41,659 bases of DNA from Bacilli bacterium. Lineage in GTDB: Bacteria > Bacillota_I > Bacilli_A > RF39 > UBA660. The notes below the pieces were generated by a model that was not told the origin of the DNA, did not search any database, and saw only the letters and a list, made by a program, of their open reading frames with translations. The stretch is from the NCBI GenBank assembly GCA_017544165.1, contig JAFYER010000004.1:1-41659 (forward strand), read 5' to 3'. Below, piece after piece: positions 23,362-31,451 of the stretch (position 1 is its first letter; the number at the start of each line of letters is the position of its first letter). A program made the position numbers and the translations under genes.

Positions 23362-24153
23362 TTAGTCAAATTCTTTTTTATTAAAACTAACATAGGTTAA
23401 TAATATAAATAAAGCAGTAATAACAAAAGAAATAACAACCATTAACCAATTAAACGAGCATGTTTCAATAACATTACGAACATTTGCTAATGAGTAAATA
23501 CTAAAATATTTTAAAAATTTAACTTTATCAGATAACTCCGATAATACATTAATAATATAGGAAATAAAAACAAATCCTAAAGATATACCAATTACTCTTT
23601 TACTATTATGAAAAAATGAAGAAATAAACAAGCTAATTGCAAATAACGGAACACTAACAAAAATTGGTGTTAAACTAAGCAAAAAAAACTCTTTTTGATT
23701 AAATGATCCACTTATTAAAAGCGAAATATAATTAAATAAGCCAAATAGTAAAATCATTATAATTATGTAGCTTATCCCACTTACAACTTTACTTGTAACT
23801 ATTTTGGATCTTTTAATAGGAAGTGAAGAAAGGTATTCAATTGTTTCATCATCCTCTTCTTTAAGTAAAATATTAGTTCCTAATAACGAAGAATAAACAC
23901 CTATTATTAACAATATAAATGTAAAACCCTCACTTTTAAACCAACCATAAGCTGTCGAAATTGATGTCATATCCATATTAAATGCTTTTAATATTTCCTC
24001 AGGAAAAATCGTCATCATTTCATCAATGCTTTTCATCGTTTCATCAGTAATAATATAAGGATATATTATATAAACTACTAAAAAAATAACGACTAATACA
24101 GCAAGCCAAATAACAAAACTTTTAAAATTGACTTTAAATTCTCTTTTTATCAT
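23362..24153 (-). CDS. ABC exporter permease
   Basis: 263 aa, about six membrane segments, preceded by a basic start MIKREFKVN. KEEDDETIEYLSSLPIKRSKIV is the conserved cytoplasmic element of ABC-2 permeases of the bacitracin/YhaP type. Nine bases downstream of its ATPase; ribosome binding site GGTGATG. Substrate unknown; drug or lipid export are common for the group. Confidence 0.85.
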   Translation of the reverse strand: MIKREFKVNFKSFVIWLAVLVVIFLVVYIIYPYIITDETMKSIDEMMTIFPEEILKAFNMDMTSISTAYGWFKSEGFTFILLIIGVYSSLLGTNILLKEEDDETIEYLSSLPIKRSKIVTSKVVSGISYIIIMILLFGLFNYISLLISGSFNQKEFFLLSLTPIFVSVPLFAISLFISSFFHNSKRVIGISLGFVFISYIINVLSELSDKVKFLKYFSIYSLANVRNVIETCSFNWLMVVISFVITALFILLTYVSFNKKEFD

Positions 24154-24161
24154 AACATCAC

Positions 24162-25034
24162 CTACTTATAATATTTCAAGAATAAATCCTCAAGAGGAAT
24201 TTCTTCAATTAATAATTCATCGATGTTATATTTGCTCAATTTTTTAATTAATTCATTTATTTCAAGATTATTAATAAATATTATTTTCTCATTTGTTTCC
24301 GATACTACTTCTAGTTTTAAATCGTCTTTTATTTTTTTAATATCTTTCGAAGATATTTGTAAATAAGTATAATTATACTTTTTAATATTTTCTATTGTAT
24401 CTTCTTTAATAATAATTCCATCTTTAATAAAGCCAATTTTATCACAAATGTTTGCTACTTCGCTTAAGACATGCGATGAGTAAAGAATTGTCGTTCCATT
24501 TTCTTTTTCTTTAAGTAAAATATCATGAAAGACTTTTTGCATGATTGGATCAAGCCCAGAAGTTGGTTCATCTAAAATAACAATTTTAGGACTATGCATC
24601 AAAGCTAAAACAATCCCAACTTTTTTTAAATTTCCTAAAGAAAGATCCTCTATTTTTTTATTTTCATCTATTTTTAGTAGTTTAACTAATTCCTTTCTTC
24701 TAGAAAAACAATCTTTTTGATAAAATGATGCATGATAATCAAAAAGATTTTTTACTTTCATATCATCGTATAGATGTATTTCACTTGGTAAATAACCAAA
24801 CATTTCTTTAATTTGTTTATTATCGTGATTTATTTCTTCACCATTAATTAAAATGCTGCCACTAGTTTTATTTATTAAACCCATAATTGTTCTGATTGTC
24901 GTGGACTTTCCTGCTCCATTAGGGCCAATAAAGCCATATATTTCACCAGCATTTATTTTAAAAGATACTCTTTCTATTCCTTTAATATCACCATAATATT
25001 TTTTTAAATTTTTTAATTCAATTACAGGATTCAT
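24162..25034 (-). CDS. ABC exporter ATP-binding protein
   Basis: 290 aa. Walker A GPNGAGKST (37-45), signature LSLGNLKK (131-138), Walker B IVILDEP (151-157), switch His in SSH. The extra C-terminal 70 residues end in IEEIPLEDLFLKYYK, usual for bacitracin-type (BcrA) ATPases. Pairs with the permease immediately downstream. Ribosome binding site AAAGGTGAAAAA. Confidence 0.9.
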   Translation of the reverse strand: MNPVIELKNLKKYYGDIKGIERVSFKINAGEIYGFIGPNGAGKSTTIRTIMGLINKTSGSILINGEEINHDNKQIKEMFGYLPSEIHLYDDMKVKNLFDYHASFYQKDCFSRRKELVKLLKIDENKKIEDLSLGNLKKVGIVLALMHSPKIVILDEPTSGLDPIMQKVFHDILLKEKENGTTILYSSHVLSEVANICDKIGFIKDGIIIKEDTIENIKKYNYTYLQISSKDIKKIKDDLKLEVVSETNEKIIFINNLEINELIKKLSKYNIDELLIEEIPLEDLFLKYYK

Positions 25035-25044
25035 TTTTTCACCT

Positions 25045-25443
25045 TTACTTCAAATCACTTTCATTAAACGGATATGGACAAAGATCTTCAACAAAATACT
25101 TTTTCACTGCCCCGTCTTTGGAATAAAAAAACAAAGGAGCATCGGGGTCAAATAATTCACTAATTACTTGTCGGCATTCAAAACAGCAAACGCTAATTTT
25201 TTTACTATCAGCACATAAACAGTGTAATTCTTTAAAGTCACCTTTTTTATACCCCGCACTTACAGCACTAACAATTGCACTTCTTTCGGAGCAAATCGTC
25301 GATCCATAATTAGAACTTTCTACATTAACGCCAAAAAATTCCTTCCCATCTTTCATTATTAAAATACTAGCTACTCGAAAGTGAGAATATGGACTATAAG
25401 AATGATTGGCAAGTTCTAATAATCTATCCACTATTTTTGGCAT
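25045..25443 (-). CDS. cdd: Cytidine deaminase
   Basis: 132 aa, homotetramer-type. Zinc ligands C51 (CSER with catalytic E53), C87 and C90; NVESSNYGSTICSERSAI is the classic motif. The second motif reads VCCFECRQ where PCGxCRQ is normal, a Pro to Cys and Gly to Phe change beside the ligand. It deaminates cytidine/deoxycytidine to uridine for salvage. It starts one base after the PPOX gene stop and precedes the ABC genes. Confidence 0.93.
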   Translation of the reverse strand: MPKIVDRLLELANHSYSPYSHFRVASILIMKDGKEFFGVNVESSNYGSTICSERSAIVSAVSAGYKKGDFKELHCLCADSKKISVCCFECRQVISELFDPDAPLFFYSKDGAVKKYFVEDLCPYPFNESDLK

Positions 25444-25444
25444 A

Positions 25445-25837
25445 TTAAAACTCTATTGTTTTAGTTTCTCCACCAAATGAAGAAAAATTAGCCTTGGCAT
25501 TTTCAAAATATAATACGCAAGTATTGTCATCATTTTCACTATACATACTACGTAAATTTGGGTTCTTATCGAGCATATCTTTTTTAGCCTCAATGCGATC
25601 ATCCTCAATCAACTTTCCAGATAATCTTAGCCACTTATTACCATCAAAAGCGCAAATTTCAACATTATTATTGTTTTTTATTTGCTTATAAACATCTTTC
25701 TTTTTACCAGTTTGAATATACAACTTATCCTCAAAAATCTCAGCTGTTCCAAAAGGCCTAACTCTTGGACTATCTCCGTCAATTGTTGCTAAATAATATG
25801 TCCTACATTCTTTTAAAAATTCCCATACTTCATTCAT
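25445..25837 (-). CDS. Pyridoxamine-phosphate-oxidase-like flavoprotein
   Basis: 130 aa, split-barrel fold: TYYLATIDGDSPRVRPFGTAEIFEDKLYIQTGKKKDVYKQI is the FMN-binding half and WLRLSGKL the second strand set. Such small PPOX proteins bind FMN, F420 or haem and act as reductases; the real substrate is unknown. AAAGGATGG gives a good ribosome binding site. Cotranscribed with cdd. Confidence 0.8.
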   Translation of the reverse strand: MNEVWEFLKECRTYYLATIDGDSPRVRPFGTAEIFEDKLYIQTGKKKDVYKQIKNNNNVEICAFDGNKWLRLSGKLIEDDRIEAKKDMLDKNPNLRSMYSENDDNTCVLYFENAKANFSSFGGETKTIEF

Positions 25838-25864
25838 TTATATCACCATCCTTTCATTATTATA

Positions 25865-26728
25865 TCATAACAATTTGAGCTTATCAGCAATTTCATTAAC
25901 TATTTCTATAGGAGTTGAAGCTCCCGAAACTAAACCAATTTTATCAAAATCTTTTACAAACTTTAAATCAATATCTTCATAATTTTCTACCAGTAGTGAT
26001 TTGCAATTTTTACTGGCAACTTCATATAACTTTTTAGTATTTGAACTATTTTTACCACCTACAACTATAAGTAAATCTACCATTTTAGATAGCTTTTCTG
26101 TTTCAAGCTGTCTATTGCCTGTTGCATTACATATAGTATTATTAATTAAAAGATTTATTTTAGGATTAATCGTTTCTCTTATTATTTTTTCAAATAAAGC
26201 AAATTTACTTTTACTAAATGTTGTTTGCACAATAACAAGTAATTTCTCTATTTTTAAGGAATTAATATTATTTATCTCTTTTCTTAATTCCTCTTCACTT
26301 TCAATAACAGAATAGTTTTTACCACAATGAGAGGATGTTCCTATAATTTCCGGATGATTTTTACTGCCAATTAAGAATATATAATAGCCAATTTTATGAT
26401 ACTTTTCAGCTATGTCATGAGTTTTCTTTACTAAAGGACATGTAAAATCAATAACTTCAAAATTTCTTTTTTTAGCAACATTATATATTTTTCTATCTAT
26501 ACCATGAGCTCTAATAATTAATTTAATATTATCCTCTTTTATTTCGTCGATACTTTGAGCAAAAGTAATACCTTCTTTTTTTAATTGATTAATAACATTA
26601 TTATTGTGAACTATCTCACCCAAGCAATAAATTTTTTTATCTTTATTTTGAGTTTCATTATAAGCACCATCAACCGCTCTTTTAACGCCAAAACAAAACC
26701 CCGCTTCTTTTGCAATTATGATTTCCAT
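25865..26728 (-). CDS. ispH: 4-hydroxy-3-methylbut-2-enyl diphosphate reductase
   Basis: 287 aa, normal length. The [4Fe-4S] ligands C12 (GFCFGVKRA), C97 (DFTCPLV) and C200 (TICNATGNRQ) and substrate residues H41, H75, H125 and E127 are present. It catalyses the last step of the MEP pathway, making IPP and DMAPP. So this organism makes isoprenoids by the MEP route. AGGAG precedes the ATG. Other MEP genes are not in the window. Confidence 0.97.
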   Translation of the reverse strand: MEIIIAKEAGFCFGVKRAVDGAYNETQNKDKKIYCLGEIVHNNNVINQLKKEGITFAQSIDEIKEDNIKLIIRAHGIDRKIYNVAKKRNFEVIDFTCPLVKKTHDIAEKYHKIGYYIFLIGSKNHPEIIGTSSHCGKNYSVIESEEELRKEINNINSLKIEKLLVIVQTTFSKSKFALFEKIIRETINPKINLLINNTICNATGNRQLETEKLSKMVDLLIVVGGKNSSNTKKLYEVASKNCKSLLVENYEDIDLKFVKDFDKIGLVSGASTPIEIVNEIADKLKLL

Positions 26729-26826
26729 ACATACTCCTATTAACTATAATAATATCAATTTGTAGAAAAAAAGTCTTTATAATTTATTATTTTTTAATTA
26801 TAATAAATGGATACAGGGTGGTAATA

Positions 26827-27819
26827 ATGAATTATAATGTATATCTAATCGAAGTATTAAGAGATCAATTCGAAGATTATTTAATAGATGAATATGGTTT
26901 TTCTGAAGATGAAGTCGAAGAATTATATAAAGACAATAATGGCGTATATTATGAATCCGATGGGGATTTTATAAGAGCGTATCGAAAAGATCTTTTCTCC
27001 AACGTTGTAATGGAATCAATATATAATTTCATAACTAAAATTAGTTTAATAAGTGAAGAGTACGCTAATGGCTTAATCTCGCTATTATTTACCCACTTTT
27101 ATGTAAAACACTATCAAGATCCAGATAAAAGACCATATTTAAAAACCATCGCAGATGCCAATATCGATGTTGTCGTAAAAATGTTTTATGAATATGAAAA
27201 TTTTGGAGTAGATTTATTAGCTTCATATTATCAAGATTTTATAGAACCAGAAGAATATGCGAAAAAGCAAAAAATAATAACGGATAAGTATAGCAATAAT
27301 GTTTTAAATCATTATTTGCAAATTGCTTATCCCGAAAAAGTATATACATTAAATCAAAAATTAAGAGAAATCATATGTAATTTATATAATCATTACATCA
27401 GTATGGGATATACTGATGCTGAGGCCTTAGAGATTACATGGTGCTATTTTTTTAATGACGTTGACCCTCTTAATGAACTCGAAGAAATAGGGATTACTGG
27501 CGAGCAAAGAAATATGTATAAATCGTACATGCTTGGCCTAATAATTGGCGATTTATATGAAGATGCTACAAACACTCCTTTAGTCAAAACAGATAACTTT
27601 GATGGCAAAATAGCTCAAGTATTGCCAATTATTTATGCGGCATTTGGAACTATAGATATTCCAGAAGAAAAAGGAATCAGAGGAAGAATGCTAAAATATT
27701 TCATTTTATTACAAGATGATAAAGAAAAAATAAGAAGTAATCGGCAAAATACCCTTGCCCAAAAAAGAGAAAAAGTATTAAAAAAAGTAAATCCTTTCTA
27801 CATTTTAGATGAAATATAA
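26827..27819 (+). CDS. Unknown acidic protein
   Basis: 330 aa from ATG at 26827, chosen for the AGGGTGG site just upstream. Very acidic N-terminus (DEYGFSEDEVEELYKD), then helical, no membrane segment and no signal peptide; Tyr- and Phe-rich. Ends in a basic region EKVLKKVNPFYILDEI. Divergent from ispH. No family recognised. Confidence 0.7.
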   Translation: MNYNVYLIEVLRDQFEDYLIDEYGFSEDEVEELYKDNNGVYYESDGDFIRAYRKDLFSNVVMESIYNFITKISLISEEYANGLISLLFTHFYVKHYQDPDKRPYLKTIADANIDVVVKMFYEYENFGVDLLASYYQDFIEPEEYAKKQKIITDKYSNNVLNHYLQIAYPEKVYTLNQKLREIICNLYNHYISMGYTDAEALEITWCYFFNDVDPLNELEEIGITGEQRNMYKSYMLGLIIGDLYEDATNTPLVKTDNFDGKIAQVLPIIYAAFGTIDIPEEKGIRGRMLKYFILLQDDKEKIRSNRQNTLAQKREKVLKKVNPFYILDEI

Positions 27820-27852
27820 TATAAATAAAACATAGTTTTTTTAATTATTTTA

Positions 27853-27861
27853 TGCTATATT
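27853..27861 (+). promoter_or_regulatory. Extended -10 promoter
   Basis: TGCTATATT lies 21 bases before the start codon of the membrane protein at 27882. No clear -35. Confidence 0.4.
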
Positions 27862-27881
27862 AGTGATGAAAGGAGTTTATC

Positions 27882-28655
27882 ATGGCAAAAGAAAAGAAAA
27901 TTGTTAACATTACTGGTGAAAACGAAAAAAGTAATGAAAGATTTGGCAAAGACGCTAAAGGAAACATCATTAAGTTAGAAGACAAAGGTGATAACAAACA
28001 AAGAGCAAAAACAAAAAGAATATTAGCTATTGTTCTATGGATAATCGCCATCGCTTTCGAAGTTGTTGGTATTCTAAGATTAACAGATAAGATTAACTTA
28101 TTTACTAATATGGATAAAACTACATTCTTAATTATTTGTATAGTTTTAGATCTAATATTTTTTATACCTGGTTCACTTTTGTGGAAAAAGGCTAATCACA
28201 TTGATCCTATTTCCGAAAAAGACAAAACCAAATTCTGGATATGGAATAATTTAGGAACAATTCTTTCAGTGCTTGCATTCTTACCAATCATTATCTTTGT
28301 TTTAGCAAATAAAGACTTAGACAAAAAATCAAAGACAATAGTTACAGCGATAGCTGCTGGAGCACTTTTAATTGCTGGTATATCTAGTTATGATTTTAAT
28401 CCTGTATCATCCGAAGCTTTAAAACAAGCTCAAAAAGAAGTTGAAGCTGTAAGTGGTTCTGATACTGTTTATTGGGCTAAACATAGTAAAAAATACCATG
28501 TTGATCCTGATTGTCCAGCATTTTCTCAAAGTGAAGAAATTTATGAAGGAACAGTTGCCCAAGCATATGAACATAATCTAACTGAACCATGTAGAAGATG
28601 TATTCCAGAACTACATGATGATCATGAGGATGTAAATGACAAAGAAGATAATTAA
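27882..28655 (+). CDS. Membrane protein with C-terminal Cys/His cluster
   Basis: 257 aa: a charged cytoplasmic start (1-46), four membrane segments (about 47-68, 80-100, 120-142, 152-170) and a C-terminal tail in which YHVDPDC (H206, C211) and PCRRC (C237, C240) could bind zinc, followed by an acidic end rich in His/Asp. The Hx4C...CxxC pattern resembles the metal-binding tails found on diverse Firmicute surface proteins and nucleases. Ribosome binding site AAAGGAG. Overlaps the next gene by 20 bases. Confidence 0.65.
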   Translation: MAKEKKIVNITGENEKSNERFGKDAKGNIIKLEDKGDNKQRAKTKRILAIVLWIIAIAFEVVGILRLTDKINLFTNMDKTTFLIICIVLDLIFFIPGSLLWKKANHIDPISEKDKTKFWIWNNLGTILSVLAFLPIIIFVLANKDLDKKSKTIVTAIAAGALLIAGISSYDFNPVSSEALKQAQKEVEAVSGSDTVYWAKHSKKYHVDPDCPAFSQSEEIYEGTVAQAYEHNLTEPCRRCIPELHDDHEDVNDKEDN

Positions 28656-28899
28656 AGTCGAAGATACTAAGAAAAAAAAGAATGCTAATGCTGGTCTTGA
28701 TTTAGGAAAGATTAAAAATGTTATTGATAACAATCCCGAAGCAGTAAAAAAAATAACTGAAGGTTTAGGAGAACTTATTATCAATAAAAGCGCTAAAAAA
28801 ACAACAAAAAGTAAAACAATTAAAAAAACAAATAAAAAGTCATCAACCAGTGATGTTACAAATACAATAAAAACAATTTCTAATTTGTTAGGTAAATAG
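28636..28899 (+). CDS. Lys-rich 87-aa protein
   Basis: Strongly basic, low complexity (KKKKNANAG..., then SAKKTTKSKTIKKTNKKSS), ends TIKTISNLLGK. Good ribosome binding site GAGGA, start inside the end of the preceding gene, so coupled. No structure or family is recognisable; the long basic linker suggests binding to nucleic acid or to acidic lipid/polymer. Confidence 0.6.
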   Translation: MTKKIIKVEDTKKKKNANAGLDLGKIKNVIDNNPEAVKKITEGLGELIINKSAKKTTKSKTIKKTNKKSSTSDVTNTIKTISNLLGK

Positions 28900-28926
28900 C
28901 CAAGCAATAATTGCTTGGTTTTTTCT
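28900..28926 (+). terminator. Terminator after the Lys-rich gene
   Basis: CCAAGCAA / TTGCTTGG stem around TAA, then TTTTTT, directly after the TAG stop codon. Confidence 0.9.
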
Positions 28927-28929
28927 TTA

Positions 28930-29133
28930 CTATCTACTATATCTAATTATATAATTTTGCAAATCAAAATTATTAGCAAGTGCAATTCTAATAAGCTTTT
29001 CATCGCTTGCATTTTCTACTTCGGTTAAATCAACTAACGCAGCAAAAGAAACAAAAAACATAGCTGACGTATAGTAATCAATTAAATCTTTTCTTAGGCT
29101 TTCGATATCTACAGCTTCGATATAATCTTCCAT
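28930..29133 (-). CDS. Unknown 67-aa protein
   Basis: Begins MEDYIEAVDIESLRKDL with AAAGGGGAAA upstream; a helical, mildly acidic small protein with a hydrophobic core (AMFFVSFAALVDL) and C-terminus NYIIRYSR. Convergent with the Lys-rich gene. Not recognised. Confidence 0.6.
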   Translation of the reverse strand: MEDYIEAVDIESLRKDLIDYYTSAMFFVSFAALVDLTEVENASDEKLIRIALANNFDLQNYIIRYSR

Positions 29134-29159
29134 ACAATTTCCCCTTTCTTTATTATAAC

Positions 29160-29189
29160 AAAAAAGATTAGATTTCTCTAATCTCTTTT
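29160..29189 (-). terminator. Terminator of the flavoprotein/CoA-transferase operon
   Basis: Minus-strand GATTAGA / TCTAATC stem around a GAAA loop, then T-run. Same loop family as at 32753-32776 and 39884-39903. Confidence 0.85.
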
Positions 29190-29807
29190 TTAATCTATAA
29201 AATTTGTTTTTGCTTTAGTTTCATAACTAGGCAAGCCATACTCATTTTTACCTAAATATATTGATTTTAATAAAAATGCCATGCTTTCTCCTAAATTACG
29301 CATAGTTTGTAAACCCTCAAGATCTTTATCAACATCAGCTTTATTTATACCATGAACTTCATTCCAATAACTACTGGTGGCAATAGGCATATTAGATATT
29401 CCAAAATATTTGTATATTTCATCAAGTGCATTTGTTGAACCAGCTCTTCTCGAAGTAATAACTGCTGCCCCTACTTTCAAGCTTTTTTTAATATAACTAC
29501 TATTAAACAACCTATCTAAAAAAGATTTTAAAGTTCCATTAATGCCTGAATAATAGACAGGTGAACCGATAAGTATGCCGTCACATTCATCAAAAATTTT
29601 TGCCGTCTCATTGACAATGTCATCAATAACGCATTTATGACTCTCTTTGCAAAAACCACATGCCTTGCAGCCAGCAACCACCTTGTTTCCAACGTGAATA
29701 TATATAGTCTCAATTTGCTTGCTTTCTAAAACTTTTACTACCTCGTCTAAAGCTCTTTTCGTGCATCCATCTTGATGAGGACTTCCATTTATGACTAATA
29801 CTCTCAT
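29190..29807 (-). CDS. Iron-sulfur-type NAD(P)H flavoprotein
   Basis: 205 aa flavodoxin-fold protein: GSPHQDGCT binds FMN phosphate, and GSPVYYSGINGTLKSFLDRLF is the usual second FMN loop. C47, C50, C53 and C59 form CX2CX2CX5C, like the compact [4Fe-4S] motif of archaeal iron-sulfur flavoproteins, though many related oxidoreductases use these cysteines otherwise. ATG overlaps the CoA-transferase stop (4 bases), so both are made together. Probably reduces a small molecule or shuttles electrons; partner unknown. Confidence 0.85.
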   Translation of the reverse strand: MRVLVINGSPHQDGCTKRALDEVVKVLESKQIETIYIHVGNKVVAGCKACGFCKESHKCVIDDIVNETAKIFDECDGILIGSPVYYSGINGTLKSFLDRLFNSSYIKKSLKVGAAVITSRRAGSTNALDEIYKYFGISNMPIATSSYWNEVHGINKADVDKDLEGLQTMRNLGESMAFLLKSIYLGKNEYGLPSYETKAKTNFID

Positions 29808-31387
29808 ATTTTTTCCTTACCTAAAAACTCATTTTTCATATTCATCTTTTCTTCCTTAAAAATTCTTTCATCCATTACCTTTAATTTTTTAGATATAATT
29901 GGATTAAATGCCATATTAGATAATACATCTTTTTCTAGATCAATTCCTGGAGCTATTTCAATAAGTTCAACTCCATCCTTAGTTAGCCTAAATACACATC
30001 TTTCAGTCACATATAATACTTCTTGATTATTATTAATAGCTTCCTTTGCTGAGAAAGTAATTTGTTGAACTCTATCGACAAACTTCTTTTTTTCGCCTTC
30101 TTGCTTGATTACGAGTTTTCCATCAACTATTTCTTCTTTTAAATTTCCCGCCATAAATGTGCCCATAAAAATAATTTTATGCGTACACTGAGTAATATTA
30201 ATAAATCCTCCTGGACCTGTAACTCTTGTGCCAAACTTTGAGACGTTAACATTTCCTTCTCTGTCCACTTCTGCAAGTCCGACAATTCCCATATCTAATG
30301 CCCCACCATTATATGCATCAAATTGTTCTGCGGTAGGAATTACAGAATCAGGATTGACAGATGCACCAAAAACAATACCACCAATTGGTACACCACCAGT
30401 AGGGCCAGATTCCACGGATAAATAAATGTGATCAGATATTCCTTCTTCAGCAGCTACATTTGCAACACTATCAGGCATTCCAACCCCAAGATTAATTACA
30501 TAATCCTTGCGTAATTCCATCGCGCTTCTTCTTCCACAAATTTTTCTTTCATCAAGCGGTCTTATTTTAATATCTTCAAGTTTTATTCTTTTATCTCCAG
30601 TTATTTCCGGTTTATAAAAAGGAATATTATACTCGCCTAAAGAAGTATCCGGTTTATTAACAACTACATAGTCAACATATGAAGAATGAATTAGTACATT
30701 TCTAGCTTTGAAAGTATTTTTGGGTTTGATATCCTTTACTTCAACAACAACTATGCCGCCACTATTATGAGTAGCTATTGCCATATTATATTGTTCACCT
30801 ATAACTCCTTCTTCTTCTAGGGAAATATTACCATCCTCATCAGCATATGATGCTTTAATCAATGCAACATTAATTGGGAAAGAATGATAAAATAAATTTT
30901 CTTTTCCACCCATTTTTACAACTTCAACTACCGGATTTTCATTTTTAGCTTTTTCATTAGCACAGCACCCTTCAATTCTCGGATCAGCAAATGTACCTAA
31001 ACCGATATGAGTTATTATTCCAACTTCATGACCAGCAATTGCCCTATATAAATGATTAATGACTCCAAGTGGAACTGCAAATGCTGGAAATTGATTTGAA
31101 CCAATAGCATTACCAAAAACTCTTCCCATTCCAAGGTGAGCACAAATCGCCTTTCCTACTAATCCTTTTTTTGCAAGCATATTCATTCCAACATCATCAT
31201 CCGTTAAATTACCTGGCGATATTCCACATGTAACGCCAATATTTCGAGGATGACCCGTTTTAAGAAAAGAATTCATCACACTTCTTATTAAAGCTTCAGG
31301 ACTACCTGAACCACCAGACCCAGAAATTGCTACCATATCTTTATCTTTTATCAAAGAAGCAACTTCCTGAGCTTTTATTATCTTCAT
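29804..31387 (-). CDS. Acyl-CoA:carboxylate CoA-transferase (propionate CoA-transferase type)
   Basis: 527 aa from ATG at 31387, chosen for GTAGGTGG upstream; family-typical length with fused alpha and beta halves. The N-half has SGSGGSGSPEALI and FADPR; the C-half has YLSVESGPTGGVP, where E326 is the likely catalytic glutamate that forms the CoA thioester. Transfers CoA between acyl-CoA and acetate, propionate or similar acids, typical of fermentative Firmicutes. The extra C-terminal 20 residues are basic. Coupled to the flavoprotein gene. Confidence 0.9.
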   Translation of the reverse strand: MKIIKAQEVASLIKDKDMVAISGSGGSGSPEALIRSVMNSFLKTGHPRNIGVTCGISPGNLTDDDVGMNMLAKKGLVGKAICAHLGMGRVFGNAIGSNQFPAFAVPLGVINHLYRAIAGHEVGIITHIGLGTFADPRIEGCCANEKAKNENPVVEVVKMGGKENLFYHSFPINVALIKASYADEDGNISLEEEGVIGEQYNMAIATHNSGGIVVVEVKDIKPKNTFKARNVLIHSSYVDYVVVNKPDTSLGEYNIPFYKPEITGDKRIKLEDIKIRPLDERKICGRRSAMELRKDYVINLGVGMPDSVANVAAEEGISDHIYLSVESGPTGGVPIGGIVFGASVNPDSVIPTAEQFDAYNGGALDMGIVGLAEVDREGNVNVSKFGTRVTGPGGFINITQCTHKIIFMGTFMAGNLKEEIVDGKLVIKQEGEKKKFVDRVQQITFSAKEAINNNQEVLYVTERCVFRLTKDGVELIEIAPGIDLEKDVLSNMAFNPIISKKLKVMDERIFKEEKMNMKNEFLGKEKI

Positions 31388-31404
31388 ACTTACCACCTAC
31401 AATA

Positions 31405-31413
31405 AATATACCA
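31405..31413 (-). promoter_or_regulatory. CoA-transferase extended -10 promoter
   Basis: Minus strand TGGTATATT, 18 bases before the start codon and directly after the terminator of the upstream acyltransferase gene. Confidence 0.5.
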
Positions 31414-31440
31414 TAAAAAAAGAAATGTTTAAAACATTTC
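31412..31440 (-). terminator. Acyltransferase terminator
   Basis: GAAATGT / ACATTTC stem, then CTTTTTTTAT in the minus direction. It overlaps the next promoter. Confidence 0.7.
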
Positions 31441-31451
31441 AAACATCTCTT

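Noticed and set aside
26810-26830. AGGGTGG near the start of the 330-aa gene, resembling the T-box anti-terminator motif.
   Set aside because: The ACCGCG part of the T-box consensus is absent; it is simply the ribosome binding site.
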